Shown: in pieces, positions 36,627 through 47,207 of the stretch | Position numbering within the stretch: the first letter of the stretch is position 1 | Layout: every line of letters begins with the position of its first letter | Assembly (NCBI RefSeq): GCF_046195335.1 | Contig: NZ_CP176093.1 | Source: Methanospirillum lacunae | GTDB lineage: Archaea; Halobacteriota; Methanomicrobia; Methanomicrobiales; Methanospirillaceae | Direction: 5' to 3' (one strand) | Length of the DNA stretch: 64,000 nucleotides | Made by a program: the position numbers and the translations under genes | The notes under the pieces: generated by a model | Told to the model about the DNA's origin: nothing | Databases searched by the model: none | The model's input: the letters and a program-made list of their open reading frames with translations, nothing else

Positions 36627-38858
36627 TTATTTGTTGAGTCTTGACATAGACTCATCAATGCGGGTTGCAATAATAGACAAATCGTTGATTATTGTTGACA
36701 TCTGATTAAGAGCCGATGCAGACTCTTCAGAAGCAGAAGCCGAACTGATTGCTTCTTTTGCTGTCTCTACCGACATAGTTTTTACTTCAGATACACTGGA
36801 GGTAATTTCCTGAACAGTAGCTGACTCCTCTTCTGATAAACTTGCAACTTCAGTCATATTCTTTGAAATTTCTTCTACCTGAATTGCAATTTCATTAAAG
36901 AACTTGATTGTGTCAGTAATCGCTTGTGATCCTTTTGAAACTTCAGTATTGGCCTGGTTCATTGCATCAGCAGCACGATTTGACTGATGCTGCAGAGAAC
37001 TGATAATTTTTGCAATATTTTCTGCTGAACCCTGGGATTCCTGAGCAAGTGTTTTCACTTCATTAGCGACAACTGCAAATCCCATACCTGCATCTCCTGC
37101 CCGTGCCGCTTCTATTGCTGCGTTTAGTGCAAGCAGGTTTGTCTGATCTGCAATACTGCTGATAATATCAACAATTTTTCCTATTTCAATCATCTGATCT
37201 CTAATTTCGGTAATAATTGACCCGACATCAGAGACAGCACCATTAATAGCTTTAATGCCTCCTTCAGCTACTGCAGCCTGTTCCACTCCTTTTACAGAGG
37301 TAGTATTGGCATCAAGAGTGAGATTGCTTACAGATTCCACCTTTGTTGCGACTGTTGCAACAGAATGGTTTAAATCCTCCATAGCTGTAAGAACCTGCTC
37401 AATGGCATGGACACTGTTTTCTGCATTTGTACTTACTACAGATGAACTCTGTGCTATAGATGAAGCACCCGCAGTTATCTCTTCAATACTTGCTGCAGCT
37501 TCTTCTGATGACGCAGTGAGGGAATTAACCTGTTCAGAAACATCCTTGATAGCAATTGAGAGTTCAATACCAATCGTGTTGAGTCCATTCTTCAGGGAAA
37601 TCAGATCTCCTTTTGTAATAACAGTTTCATCAAACCGGGCAGAAAATTTGGCTTGTGCAAACTGTTCTGAAACACGAAGTGCCTCATTGAGAGGAGTGGT
37701 TATGGCATCAAGCATGTTATTGATACCAATGATGATATCCTTGTATGCTCCGATGAACTTTGAAGAATTACCACGTTTAGCAAGTTCTCCATTTTCTGCA
37801 TCCTGAATCAATCCTTTGATCTCACCAGTAATACCAGATATTGACTCAACTAACTGAATAAGAGCATGTGAGATCTCATCTTGCTCATCCTTGGGTACGA
37901 CATTAATCGAAAGATCACCAGATGCAATCTTTTTGAGGGCAGATACAACAGTATTTTGGAGGTTATCAGAAAATGCATCCATTTCCCTCCCCAAAATTCC
38001 TATCTCATCATCCCGGTCAAGTTTGAGCCTCTCTGAAAGATGACCTTTCCCCATCTCACTGATCATTCGTGCAGTTTTTTCAATGGGTGTAGTGGTTTGT
38101 CGGGCAAAGGCAATCCCAATGAACATAACAGCAATGATAGTGAGGATAGCAATTATGAAGATGAGAAGTATGGCCTGCCGTGTTGAATTGGCCAGTTCAT
38201 TTACAAGATTATCGTTTTCAGTTTGTAACTTCTCTCCAAGAACCTTAGTAGGCTTCAGGAATTCATCGATATACACAGCAATGCCGACAACCATATGGAC
38301 TCCATCCTTGGATGTCAGATTTACCGGATAATAACTGATAAATTTATCCCGGTATGATCCATCAGTCTCTTTTGACTTGTAATATCCTGTTGCCGGAGAT
38401 CCATTTTTAATCCGGTTCACTATTTCGTAAAGTTCAGGTTGATCAACCTTGTAATCCTCATAGGACATACCTTCTTTAGCTTTTGAAGAATGCATGAGGT
38501 TTTTAAATCCTATTGGATCTCCAATAAGACTGGAACCCTGTGAACCAACCGGTTGTACAGCAATTGCCCTGAAAGCAGGATCTTTCGAAAGATCAGACCA
38601 GGTTTTATCAGGATGATCTGCCAGGTATATCTCTAATTCTTTGGCGATAGATTTTGTACTGTCAACCGCATTATCTTCAGCAAGTTTTTGTAATGCACCG
38701 GTTGAAGAGGTAATGGATTCATTTCCAATCTCATTTACCTTGATGTCAATCGTATTACTGACTGAAAATAAACTAAATATACCAATTGACCCAATAATCA
38801 GCAATGGAATTACTGAAATTCCAAGCATCATAAGAATTAAACGACGTTTAAACTGCAT
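36627..38858 (-). CDS. Methyl-accepting chemotaxis protein, second receptor
   Basis: 743-residue transmembrane chemoreceptor. TM1 at about 9-31, extracellular single-Cache-like domain about 40-225 (GYYKSKETDGSYRDKFISYYP, then VGIAVYIDEF), TM2 about 236-260, one or two HAMP units, and a signalling domain with tip DQTNLLALNAAIEAARAGD and GMGFAVVANEVKTLA. The sensor differs from the receptor at 20182-22665, so the ligand probably differs. Upstream gap has no che genes. Confidence 0.93.
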   Translation of the reverse strand: MQFKRRLILMMLGISVIPLLIIGSIGIFSLFSVSNTIDIKVNEIGNESITSSTGALQKLAEDNAVDSTKSIAKELEIYLADHPDKTWSDLSKDPAFRAIAVQPVGSQGSSLIGDPIGFKNLMHSSKAKEGMSYEDYKVDQPELYEIVNRIKNGSPATGYYKSKETDGSYRDKFISYYPVNLTSKDGVHMVVGIAVYIDEFLKPTKVLGEKLQTENDNLVNELANSTRQAILLIFIIAILTIIAVMFIGIAFARQTTTPIEKTARMISEMGKGHLSERLKLDRDDEIGILGREMDAFSDNLQNTVVSALKKIASGDLSINVVPKDEQDEISHALIQLVESISGITGEIKGLIQDAENGELAKRGNSSKFIGAYKDIIIGINNMLDAITTPLNEALRVSEQFAQAKFSARFDETVITKGDLISLKNGLNTIGIELSIAIKDVSEQVNSLTASSEEAAASIEEITAGASSIAQSSSVVSTNAENSVHAIEQVLTAMEDLNHSVATVATKVESVSNLTLDANTTSVKGVEQAAVAEGGIKAINGAVSDVGSIITEIRDQMIEIGKIVDIISSIADQTNLLALNAAIEAARAGDAGMGFAVVANEVKTLAQESQGSAENIAKIISSLQHQSNRAADAMNQANTEVSKGSQAITDTIKFFNEIAIQVEEISKNMTEVASLSEEESATVQEITSSVSEVKTMSVETAKEAISSASASEESASALNQMSTIINDLSIIATRIDESMSRLNK

Positions 38859-39473
38859 TTTCCCCCCACTGTAAACATTTACTCACTTTAGATCTGGTTT
38901 TGCACCTGATGATCGATCATTATAGAATATATAAACATCAGGCTGGATCCAGCACTTTTTGTACACTTCCTGAAGTTGAAGACATTTTTTTAAATTAATG
39001 TCTAAAACAATTAGTGAGACCGTAAACTAATTAAGGAAGGCCATAATGGCGCCATCGACACAAAATATAAATGATATGAATGAGAACCCTGTATTTTGAG
39101 AGAGAATAATGAATAAACATACATTATCCTCCGATTTTGAGGTTTTTTAGGAGGGTGCCATAGCATACACAAAGTCAATATCGGCTTATTCATCTGATCC
39201 GAGATATTAAGGCGAATAGGGAAAATAAAGACAAGAACAACCATTTAATTAAATCTGCATTTTTTAAAAAACAGATGCATCATCAGGAACTTTAATAATT
39301 ATGATAGAACCATCAGTTCTCCGAGGGTTCGTACACACCGGGAGTCATTCTTTCTAAATTTTTTTTATAACCCTATATTCTCCTCTCATGGTACACAAAA
39401 GTATTTGTTAATTTGTAGGAATTTATGGAAACGGAATATTGGAAACTCACACAAACGAAAACAATCTTGTAAA
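38859..39473. other. Intergenic region
   Basis: About 615 bases without a convincing gene. CCTC-CGATTTT-GAGG followed by T6 (near 39129-39149) resembles a hairpin terminator on the plus strand, with no gene before it. A run near 39315-39345 superficially resembles a tRNA T-arm but lacks the other arms. Confidence 0.4.
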
Positions 39474-40826
39474 CTATTTCTCTCTGTTTCCCGCGATATC
39501 TATATCTTCAGACAGGGTAATTCCTGCAATAATATATCCTCCATCATTTGTCTGCAGGATACTTTCTCCAGAATCATACATGCTCCCTCCCAGACTTTTT
39601 TCCCATTTCAGGCCCCCATCAGGGCCAAGTTTTACTATCCAGTAATCAGAATCTCCGTGGTTCCCGGTGACATCACCATCATCGGATGCTGATCCCCCTG
39701 CCACTATATATCCACCATCACGGGTCTGTCTGATACTTTTTGCTTCATCAATGCCTTTTCCACCCAAACATCTCTGCCATGCAAGATCCCCTCCTGGAGA
39801 AAGTTTGACTATCCAATAATCGAGCTCACCGTGATTACCGGATACATCACCATCATCGGATGCTGAAGCTCCGGCAATAATATATCCGCCATCAGAAAGT
39901 TGCTGAATAAAATATGGTATATCGTTTTGTGATCCTCCAAAACACTTCTGCCAGGTGATTTCAACCCCGGGGGTAAGTTTGACTATCCAATAATCGAGAT
40001 CACCGTGATTACCGGATACATCACCATCATGGGAGGCCGATGCTCCTGCCATGATATAGCCACCATCTATTGTCTGACGTATACTGTATCCCAGATCATC
40101 TTTTGTTCCTCCAAAGGTTTTTTTCCAGATGAGATCTCCGGAAGAGGTCAGTTTTGCAATCCAAATATCGCGATCACTGCGGCTTGGGGTGTGCAATCCA
40201 TCTGGAAACCTGATACTTCCTGATACGATATAACCACTATCACGGGTCTGCTGGATACTATGGATCTCTTCATGATTTGGAGTGTCAAGACTTTTTTCCC
40301 ATGAAATCAGGCCTTCTCGTGTAAGTTTAATGATCCAGGAGGTATTCATACTCTGGTTTATAGTGGCATTCTTTTCACCGGGTCCAAATTTTCCTCCATA
40401 AGCATACCCGCATGATTCTGTCTGACTCAGGATATCAGGAGATTGCCAACCCGATCCACGGTAACTCTTCTGCCATACTATCTCACCACCAGGACTCTGT
40501 TTCACAATCCAGTAACCAGGATTCTGCCTGGAGTCAGTACCATTCTCTCCAGAAGAATCAGGCCTTCCGATCAAAAGATATCCCCCGTCACTGGTCTGCT
40601 GGATAATATATGATGAATCAGTAATTGGTCCGTTCAGGCATTTTTGCCAGTATATTTCAGGGGTTATAATGTCTGGGTACTCAATATCAATGGTATGATA
40701 TGAAGATTCCAAAGAATCAGATCCTGCAACAGAAACAGGTAATGCCAGGAACAAAAGCATCAGCAGTACTCCTGGAATCATGAAGACAGCCTGATGAACA
40801 ATATGCGAACAAACCATTGATGTCAT
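39474..40826 (-). CDS. Secreted repeat protein, beta-propeller type
   Basis: 450 residues: signal peptide (about 16-34), then seven or so copies of a roughly 55-residue unit with the pattern W-K-GG...D..YSI.QT.DGGYI.AG.S.S.DGDVSGNHG..DYWIVKL.P.G. The middle units are close copies, also at DNA level, showing recent tandem duplication. This family occurs widely in methanogens and bacteria as exported proteins of unknown ligand; a propeller fold is inferred from unit length. It is likely a surface or extracellular adhesin-like protein. Confidence 0.85.
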   Translation of the reverse strand: MTSMVCSHIVHQAVFMIPGVLLMLLFLALPVSVAGSDSLESSYHTIDIEYPDIITPEIYWQKCLNGPITDSSYIIQQTSDGGYLLIGRPDSSGENGTDSRQNPGYWIVKQSPGGEIVWQKSYRGSGWQSPDILSQTESCGYAYGGKFGPGEKNATINQSMNTSWIIKLTREGLISWEKSLDTPNHEEIHSIQQTRDSGYIVSGSIRFPDGLHTPSRSDRDIWIAKLTSSGDLIWKKTFGGTKDDLGYSIRQTIDGGYIMAGASASHDGDVSGNHGDLDYWIVKLTPGVEITWQKCFGGSQNDIPYFIQQLSDGGYIIAGASASDDGDVSGNHGELDYWIVKLSPGGDLAWQRCLGGKGIDEAKSIRQTRDGGYIVAGGSASDDGDVTGNHGDSDYWIVKLGPDGGLKWEKSLGGSMYDSGESILQTNDGGYIIAGITLSEDIDIAGNREK

Positions 40827-41192
40827 TATTTTTTTGTCGAAGAAGATCAGGAGGTATTACTCTTTACTCGAACACGAGAGATGATAAAGGTTATTTCCGA
40901 TACTTGAAACAGAATATCTCAAACCCGGTTGTTCCAGGTAAAAATGCGCAGATGCACAGGGATAAGATATTTGATGAGAATCAGAGTTCCCAGATTCGTG
41001 GGACCAAAACTATAGAACTTCCATTAATAACCAATCAGAGAAGAAATTTCGTATACATACATTAAAGAATATAACGGTGTAATCACCGTCACATTACACT
41101 TCTCCAGGAAGTGAAATGGTAGTGCAAGTAATAGGATCGTATCATAATATCAATGTTAAAGAGAGATACAGTGGCAGAAGAGGAGATTCAGC
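40827..41192. other. aglB upstream region
   Basis: 366 bases between the divergent propeller gene and aglB. Holds three overlapping inverted repeats at 41074-41113 and a GAGGAG ribosome binding site about 12 bases before aglB. A plus-strand frame at 40817-41065 is not protein-like. Confidence 0.5.
41074..41113 (+). promoter_or_regulatory. Three overlapping inverted repeats before aglB
   Basis: ACGGTG-TAAT-CACCGT (41074-41089), GTGTAAT...ATTACAC (41077-41099) and CACTTC-TCCAG-GAAGTG (41097-41113), all perfect. The first and second share bases, as do the second and third, so the pairings are mutually exclusive in RNA. Could be a switching leader or stacked DNA operators. Confidence 0.45.
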
Positions 41193-43745
41193 ATGCAATG
41201 TAATATTACCAGGAAAAATGTAATTATTGGAATAATACTTCTAATTTTAACAATTCTTGCGTTTTATCTCAGAATGTGGCCAGGATTTGAGGCCAATCTT
41301 AATGTTATTTCTAATGTAGCCATGGATGATCCCATGTATAACCTGCGAATGGTTGAACAGACCGTGGCTAATTTCCCGCACTATGCATGGTTTGACCCGA
41401 TGACATATTACCCACAGGGCCAACCACAGCATTGGGGACCACTTTTTACGTTGATATCAGCAGCCGCATGTATTCTGGTTGGAGCAACCACACGGGTTGA
41501 TATCGCTTCGGTATGTCTTTTCATCCCAGGGATTATGGCTGCACTTATGATCCCAATCACATATGCAACAGTCAAACTGGTGTCAGACTGGAAGAGTGCG
41601 ATTGCAACTGCAGCATTCATGACAATAGTGCCGGGTCAGTATTTTTTCAGGTCATACTACGGGTATTTTGACCATCATATCGGGGAAGTTTTATTCAGCA
41701 CGCTGTTTTGTCTGTGTTACCTATATGCCTTGGTTTACTGTAGGAAAAATCCGGTCCAGATAGAAGACAAAAACACCTGGAAGATCCCAATCCTGCTCGG
41801 GCTTCTCTGTGGATTTACGTATGTCCTTGGTCTGGCCATAATGCCGACAATGCTAGTTTTTGCACTTATTGTTGCAATAATTACGCCGATATGGTTTATG
41901 ATCCAGCGTTATAATCACCACCTCGGAGCTTCAGCCCTGGTCATAAATACAACCACCTTCATCATAGCAATTATCGGGTTTTTTTCAATTGGTGTTAATA
42001 CATCCCAGCTTGGAATGGACTTTTATTCAACCGGACATCCGATTGCATATGGCCTTATCATTCTGGGAACCTGGATACTCTTTGGATTCTCATATTACCT
42101 GCGTAAGAAATCTCTCATCTCCTTTGTGCTTGCAATAATAGGGGTAACAATTCTTGGTATAGTCCTGTTTGCACTGCTCTTCCCTTCGATGTTTTCATAT
42201 TTCCTTCAAAATGCCAATGCATTCTTTGGACAAGATATACACTGGAAAACAATTCAGGAGGCCAGGCAATGGACAATCTTTGATGCATGGCGAACATTTA
42301 ACTACAGCCTGTTCCTATTCGCTGGTGGAATTCTCGTTTTACTCAGGAAATTCAGGCGAGAAATTAATCCATCCTACATTTTTCTGCTAATCTGGACAGG
42401 GCTGATTTTGTACGCAACATGCGAACATATCAGGTACGAATATTACATGGCTGTTCCAATTGCCATGCTATCAGGTATTGCGGTCGGATCTGCAATTGAT
42501 CTGGCCCTCCCACACAAAAAGCAGGAACAAAAAGCAACAGAACAAGATCAAAAAAGACCTGCACATTCCAAGTCAGGATCCAGGAAAGTGCAAGGGACTG
42601 TTCATCATCAATCAAGATTCACCAGGGGAGTAGGAATTATTGTTCTGATCATCGTAGCAATTTTAAGCATTCTCTTTACGATGAATGCCATCGCTGATGA
42701 CAAGTCACTTGGTATTTTTCAATTGAACACTGACTGGTGGGAAGCATGTTCATGGCTTGAAAACAATACTCCGGATACCGGACTTGATTTCTACAAAATA
42801 TATAATGAAAACTCTTTCCATCAGCCTCCTGAATCATACGGTATAATGTCATGGTGGGATTATGGGCACATTATCCTGGAACTCGGAGACAGACTACCAA
42901 ATGCAAATCCATTCCAGTTTGGAGTTGATGGAGAAAATGGTGCAGCACGGTTCTTTGTCACAACCAATGAATCCGTAGCTTCAGGAATTATGGACAAACT
43001 TCATACCAAGTACGTAATGACCGATTACGAAATGGATACTGACAAATTCTGGGCAATGGCAACATGGGATAACCCTGAAATTGGTGCATATCCATATCAG
43101 CGTTCGTTTATTCTTCCAGACCCGGATAATCCAAATACCGGTCAGAACATTCCATTCTTTGTGGAACCCTATTACAGGACTATGGTCTCCCGGCTCCACA
43201 ATTTTGATGGATCAATGCAGGAACCAAACAAAGTCCATTACATACAGTACATGGATCCGAGTTCCTCGCATACAAGTAGTCCATTAATCGTAAATGGCTC
43301 AGAAGTTCCATATCAGGTTGCAGAGCAATTAGTAAAGAATGATCAGAACAGCCTGGGTTCAAAATTTAATTCCACTCTCGTGAACTATGTATATACCTCT
43401 CCACTTTCAACAGTTCCGGCATTAAATCACTTCCGGCTGGTTTATGAATCATCTACCCGGGCATCACCTGATGAACTGCCTGATGTAAGATACGTAAAGG
43501 TCTTCGAGTACGTTCCCGGGGCCCATCTGACAGGAGAGGGAATTCTTGAGATCCCGATAATAACCAACACAGGAAGAACATTTACCTATAGGCAGGAGAG
43601 TGTCAATGGATCGTTCACCCTTCCATACCCGACAAGTGCAAAGGTAGGAGATATTCAAACGCTTGGACCATATAAGAACGAACAGACAGGAAAAGAATAC
43701 ACAGTTACCGAGGAACAGGTTCAGAAAGAAGAAAATATCCTCTGA
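41193..43745 (+). CDS. aglB: Archaeal oligosaccharyltransferase AglB (STT3)
   Basis: Transfers lipid-linked glycan to Asn in N-x-S/T sequons of exported proteins. 850 residues: about 11-13 membrane helices in residues 1-510 and a soluble extracytoplasmic C-terminal domain. Catalytic acidic motif DD at 45-46 in the first external loop, second motif DHH at 160-162, and WWDYG at 554-558. The Lys/His-rich stretch near residues 440-470 is an internal cytoplasmic loop. Surface proteins with many sequons are encoded in this window (10549, 32791), which fits. A T7 run follows the stop. Confidence 0.96.
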   Translation: MQCNITRKNVIIGIILLILTILAFYLRMWPGFEANLNVISNVAMDDPMYNLRMVEQTVANFPHYAWFDPMTYYPQGQPQHWGPLFTLISAAACILVGATTRVDIASVCLFIPGIMAALMIPITYATVKLVSDWKSAIATAAFMTIVPGQYFFRSYYGYFDHHIGEVLFSTLFCLCYLYALVYCRKNPVQIEDKNTWKIPILLGLLCGFTYVLGLAIMPTMLVFALIVAIITPIWFMIQRYNHHLGASALVINTTTFIIAIIGFFSIGVNTSQLGMDFYSTGHPIAYGLIILGTWILFGFSYYLRKKSLISFVLAIIGVTILGIVLFALLFPSMFSYFLQNANAFFGQDIHWKTIQEARQWTIFDAWRTFNYSLFLFAGGILVLLRKFRREINPSYIFLLIWTGLILYATCEHIRYEYYMAVPIAMLSGIAVGSAIDLALPHKKQEQKATEQDQKRPAHSKSGSRKVQGTVHHQSRFTRGVGIIVLIIVAILSILFTMNAIADDKSLGIFQLNTDWWEACSWLENNTPDTGLDFYKIYNENSFHQPPESYGIMSWWDYGHIILELGDRLPNANPFQFGVDGENGAARFFVTTNESVASGIMDKLHTKYVMTDYEMDTDKFWAMATWDNPEIGAYPYQRSFILPDPDNPNTGQNIPFFVEPYYRTMVSRLHNFDGSMQEPNKVHYIQYMDPSSSHTSSPLIVNGSEVPYQVAEQLVKNDQNSLGSKFNSTLVNYVYTSPLSTVPALNHFRLVYESSTRASPDELPDVRYVKVFEYVPGAHLTGEGILEIPIITNTGRTFTYRQESVNGSFTLPYPTSAKVGDIQTLGPYKNEQTGKEYTVTEEQVQKEENIL

Positions 43746-43746
43746 C

Positions 43747-43753
43747 TTTTTTT
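43747..43753 (+). terminator. T7 run directly after aglB
   Basis: Seven T begin two bases after the aglB stop codon. Confidence 0.5.
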
Positions 43754-43886
43754 CAGATAATTTGATAGATTAAATTTACAAATTATTTTTGTAAATTAAT
43801 TAAAATCGTTTTTCTTTTATATTTCTAGTATGCTATTAATTTATCTATTTCATGGTAAAAAGACTTATACCGATATTCAAAAAACA

Positions 43887-46800
43887 TTATTCTACATTAA
43901 ACCGATATCCACCAGACGGTATTTCAATCTCAAATCTGGCTCCATGTTTAGGTGATCCTGTTTCGTGTATAGTCATACCGGTTATTGCAAGGATTTCCTG
44001 AGTTAAAAATAGTCCAAACCCGGTATTTTGCCCATATCCTCTTTTAAAGATGTTTACTTTCTCAGAGATATCAATGCCATTACCATTGTCTTGAAATATA
44101 AGAATACCATTATCAGGGGAATTATTAAACGAAATTTCCATTTTCGTAACAGAACCACCATGACGAACAGCATTTTCCATTAAATTATAACAGACTTTGG
44201 AAAACATTGGATCAGCATAGATTTCTAGATCACCAATCCTGATTTCTACTGAAATATCAGAGAAAATTTTATTCCTTTTTTCTTTAACAACAATATCTTT
44301 TACAGAAATCCACTCAGGGCTTTTTATGCCCATATCCTGATAATCACGGGTAAACAGGATCTGACGATGTATTGTATCTATAGACTTGCGTAATTTCTCA
44401 AGTTCTGAACTTACCGGGACTTCGGTAGGAATTTTTCTCCTGAATAACCCCTCAAGCAAAATCAGGTTTTGGATCTGATTAAGAATATCATGACGTGTTA
44501 TTGAAGAGAGGAGGTTTAACTTATTATTAGCAGTCAGGAGAGAGTCATTTAATCGCATAATTTCAGTTATATCATTGAATACTACCAATAATGCCTCAGT
44601 ATCGTGAATCAGAATAACATCTGCAGAAAACATTCCGGTAATTATTCTATTATCCTTGGTTTTTATGTTAATACGAAGATTTCTAACACTGCCTTTTTCA
44701 CGAGTTATCTGTATTATTTCTTTACGTATATCCTGATCAATAAACATTCCCAGGTCTAATGAACTTTTTCCAATTACTTCCGGACGTGTATACCCAATGG
44801 TTTCAATAAATGCCTTATTAACATCAATAAATATTCCCTCATTCAAAGTAGATAATGACATAATCGATCCGCTGGACTGAAATGCTTTTGAGAATTTTTC
44901 CTCTGATAATTTCAAAGCGGAAATATCTTTAGATACAACAAATAGTGAAGGAAGACCATTCCAATATCCGGATAATATTCGGGTCTCCACGGGAATCTGA
45001 TTTCTCTCCTTTGTGACTATTGTTCTTACACAACAATTGGTTTCATCATCAATATGAGGATTATATTTACATAATACTTCATCAATACTGGATTCAGGGT
45101 TTAATATCTCTACAGACTGATCGATTAACTCAACTTCAGAGTAGCCAAGTCTTTTTACAACCGTATCATTCACCTTTTTGATGATTCCTTCCGGATTTAA
45201 AACAAAAAGAAAGTCCTGGATCGTATTAAAAAACGTTGAAAAATTATTTTCACTTATTCGTAACTCTTCATCCACCCTGTATCGTCCAAAAGAGGCGCCA
45301 AGTAATCCGGCTGCTGCTTTTAGGGCTTCGATTTCTTCTGAACTCCAGTAGTGTTCTTTATTGTAATCATCAAACCCAATAACTCCAAAAAAGGTATCAA
45401 AAGAGAAGATCGGAATAAGTGCAATGGTTTTGATCTTTTTTTCAAGCAGGATACTTTGATCTTCCGGTTGGAAATCAGACACATTTCCAGATATTATTTT
45501 TCCGGTTTTTAATATTGCATTCCATCGATTATATTGTGACTCATTACATTGAAAAATATTGTTTGATCTATTCTGTTCTTCGAAACAATCTCCTACTGTC
45601 CATACATAGGTTTGAGTTGTAAGAGGTGAATTGACAAAATGATTTTTATTAATATAAATGTATGAACGGGATATTTGAACAGCTTCTCCAATTCGTGCCA
45701 ATAAATCATAAATTACAGAATCATTTATTGCAATCATCAATTGGGTAGCGACATAGCCTACCGCTTCTAATATCGTACGAACCCGGTATAATGTATCTTC
45801 GGTCTTTTTCTGGTCTGAAATATCAGTATGTGTCCCTATCATTCTGACAGGATTTCCCATTGAATCCCATTCTGTGACTTTTCCCCTATCATGAACATAG
45901 ACCCAGTTACCATCTTTATGTTTCATCCGGATAATAATGTCATAATAAGGTTCATCTTTTGAGAGATGATGATAGATTATTTTTTTTGCCAACTCAAGAT
46001 CATCGGGATGTGTCAAATCCTCCCAGGTTTTGATTGTTGTTGGGGATAACTCATCTAATGTGTATCCTACCATCTCAGCCCATCGCTCATTGAAAGTTGT
46101 TTCTCCGGATTGCACATACCAATCCCACAGACCAATTCTTGAACCATCAAGGGCAAGACTCAGTTGTTCAGAGGTTTTCAAAAGATTATGCTCAATTGTA
46201 TGTTCTTTTGTAAGATCGATAATCTGGACATAATAGTTAGAGATTCTCCCAGTAGACAGGATATGAGGAATAATTGTGATATCAACATAGATACTATTTT
46301 TACCATTTGAAGATGGGAGATGAATTCTTTGTAACTCATCCTGGGTAAAAAATTTCTTTCTATTTACTATTTTGCCAGATTTCAAACTTTGAATAAGGGT
46401 CGGATAGTATTGCGATAAAGAAAATCCCTTGATATCAGAGACTGAATGCAATCCAAATAATGTCAGAGCTGCTGAATTGATATCTTCTAAAAATCCATCT
46501 GCATCAAATATTAATATCGCAATAGAAGATTGTTCAAATAGTTCGCGATATTTTATCTCATTTTCTACTAATGCTTCATTTGCCCTTTTTTTCTCGATAC
46601 CTAACTGTATCAGGTGGTTAAGTTTGGCAAATAGAATAACAGGATCTTCACCTTTTTGCAGGTAAAAATCGACACCACTATTGATAGCTTCAATAATTAC
46701 ATCCTCTCTACCTATTCCAGTAAAGAGAATAAAAGGAATGTTGGAGAATGATCTGATCTTTTTTAATAATTCAATTCCATCCATCAGTGGCATGGTATAA

Positions 46801-46964
46801 TCAGATACTATCACATCATACCGGTTTTTAGAGATTTTTTCAAGGGCTTCAAAAGGAGATAAAGCATAATCAAAGTCATATTCAGTAGTTAAGGCTAAGT
46901 AATCCATAACAGCCTCAATAAACGATAGTTCATCGTCTATCAGGAGAACCAAAGCCTTTTCCAT
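43887..46964 (-). CDS. Receiver-PAS-GAF histidine kinase
   Basis: Soluble 1025-residue kinase. Receiver domain 1-125 with Asp55 (VIVSDYTMP); PAS about 140-265 and 270-390 (WDWYVQSGETTFNERW); GAF about 395-555; PAS about 560-685 and 690-810; phosphoacceptor His825 in SSITRHDILNQ, the archaeal-type H box; ATPase domain about 905-1020 with ENAVRHGG and GFGLFLTQ. No membrane segment. It is divergent from the kinase at 47208, sharing a 243-base promoter region. A receiver at the N-terminus means it is itself an input target for phosphorylation. Confidence 0.93.
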   Translation of the reverse strand: MEKALVLLIDDELSFIEAVMDYLALTTEYDFDYALSPFEALEKISKNRYDVIVSDYTMPLMDGIELLKKIRSFSNIPFILFTGIGREDVIIEAINSGVDFYLQKGEDPVILFAKLNHLIQLGIEKKRANEALVENEIKYRELFEQSSIAILIFDADGFLEDINSAALTLFGLHSVSDIKGFSLSQYYPTLIQSLKSGKIVNRKKFFTQDELQRIHLPSSNGKNSIYVDITIIPHILSTGRISNYYVQIIDLTKEHTIEHNLLKTSEQLSLALDGSRIGLWDWYVQSGETTFNERWAEMVGYTLDELSPTTIKTWEDLTHPDDLELAKKIIYHHLSKDEPYYDIIIRMKHKDGNWVYVHDRGKVTEWDSMGNPVRMIGTHTDISDQKKTEDTLYRVRTILEAVGYVATQLMIAINDSVIYDLLARIGEAVQISRSYIYINKNHFVNSPLTTQTYVWTVGDCFEEQNRSNNIFQCNESQYNRWNAILKTGKIISGNVSDFQPEDQSILLEKKIKTIALIPIFSFDTFFGVIGFDDYNKEHYWSSEEIEALKAAAGLLGASFGRYRVDEELRISENNFSTFFNTIQDFLFVLNPEGIIKKVNDTVVKRLGYSEVELIDQSVEILNPESSIDEVLCKYNPHIDDETNCCVRTIVTKERNQIPVETRILSGYWNGLPSLFVVSKDISALKLSEEKFSKAFQSSGSIMSLSTLNEGIFIDVNKAFIETIGYTRPEVIGKSSLDLGMFIDQDIRKEIIQITREKGSVRNLRINIKTKDNRIITGMFSADVILIHDTEALLVVFNDITEIMRLNDSLLTANNKLNLLSSITRHDILNQIQNLILLEGLFRRKIPTEVPVSSELEKLRKSIDTIHRQILFTRDYQDMGIKSPEWISVKDIVVKEKRNKIFSDISVEIRIGDLEIYADPMFSKVCYNLMENAVRHGGSVTKMEISFNNSPDNGILIFQDNGNGIDISEKVNIFKRGYGQNTGFGLFLTQEILAITGMTIHETGSPKHGARFEIEIPSGGYRFNVE

Positions 46965-47207
46965 TATAACTCTGTAACTTGATTGGTTATTGTCGCTACT
47001 AACACATGAGTATTTCCCTAATTACATTGAGTACATTTTATTCGATTCTACAGAAGAACTATCAATTTTTCTAAATAAAATTCCGATTTTCCAGAATATT
47101 TTCCGGTTTTTATCAAGAATACAATTAAATATATATTGATAGAATTGATATCATTCATATTCGGATTATTGGCTGATTTTGGTCGTTGAAACAATGTGGA
47201 ACAATAG

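Noticed and set aside
39011..39244. Minus-strand 77-codon frame in the gap before the propeller gene
   Set aside because: No family pattern or start signal; likely chance in AT-rich sequence.
39315..39345. Sequence resembling a tRNA T-arm (GGTTCG...)
   Set aside because: No acceptor stem, anticodon loop or D-arm can be folded around it.
39500..40150. Regularly spaced similar DNA segments that could suggest a CRISPR or satellite array
   Set aside because: They are the in-frame repeats of the beta-propeller protein, of codon-scale period and with diverged units.
40817..41065. Plus-strand 82-codon frame before aglB
   Set aside because: Composition is not protein-like, it overlaps the divergent gene's start, and it lacks a ribosome binding site.
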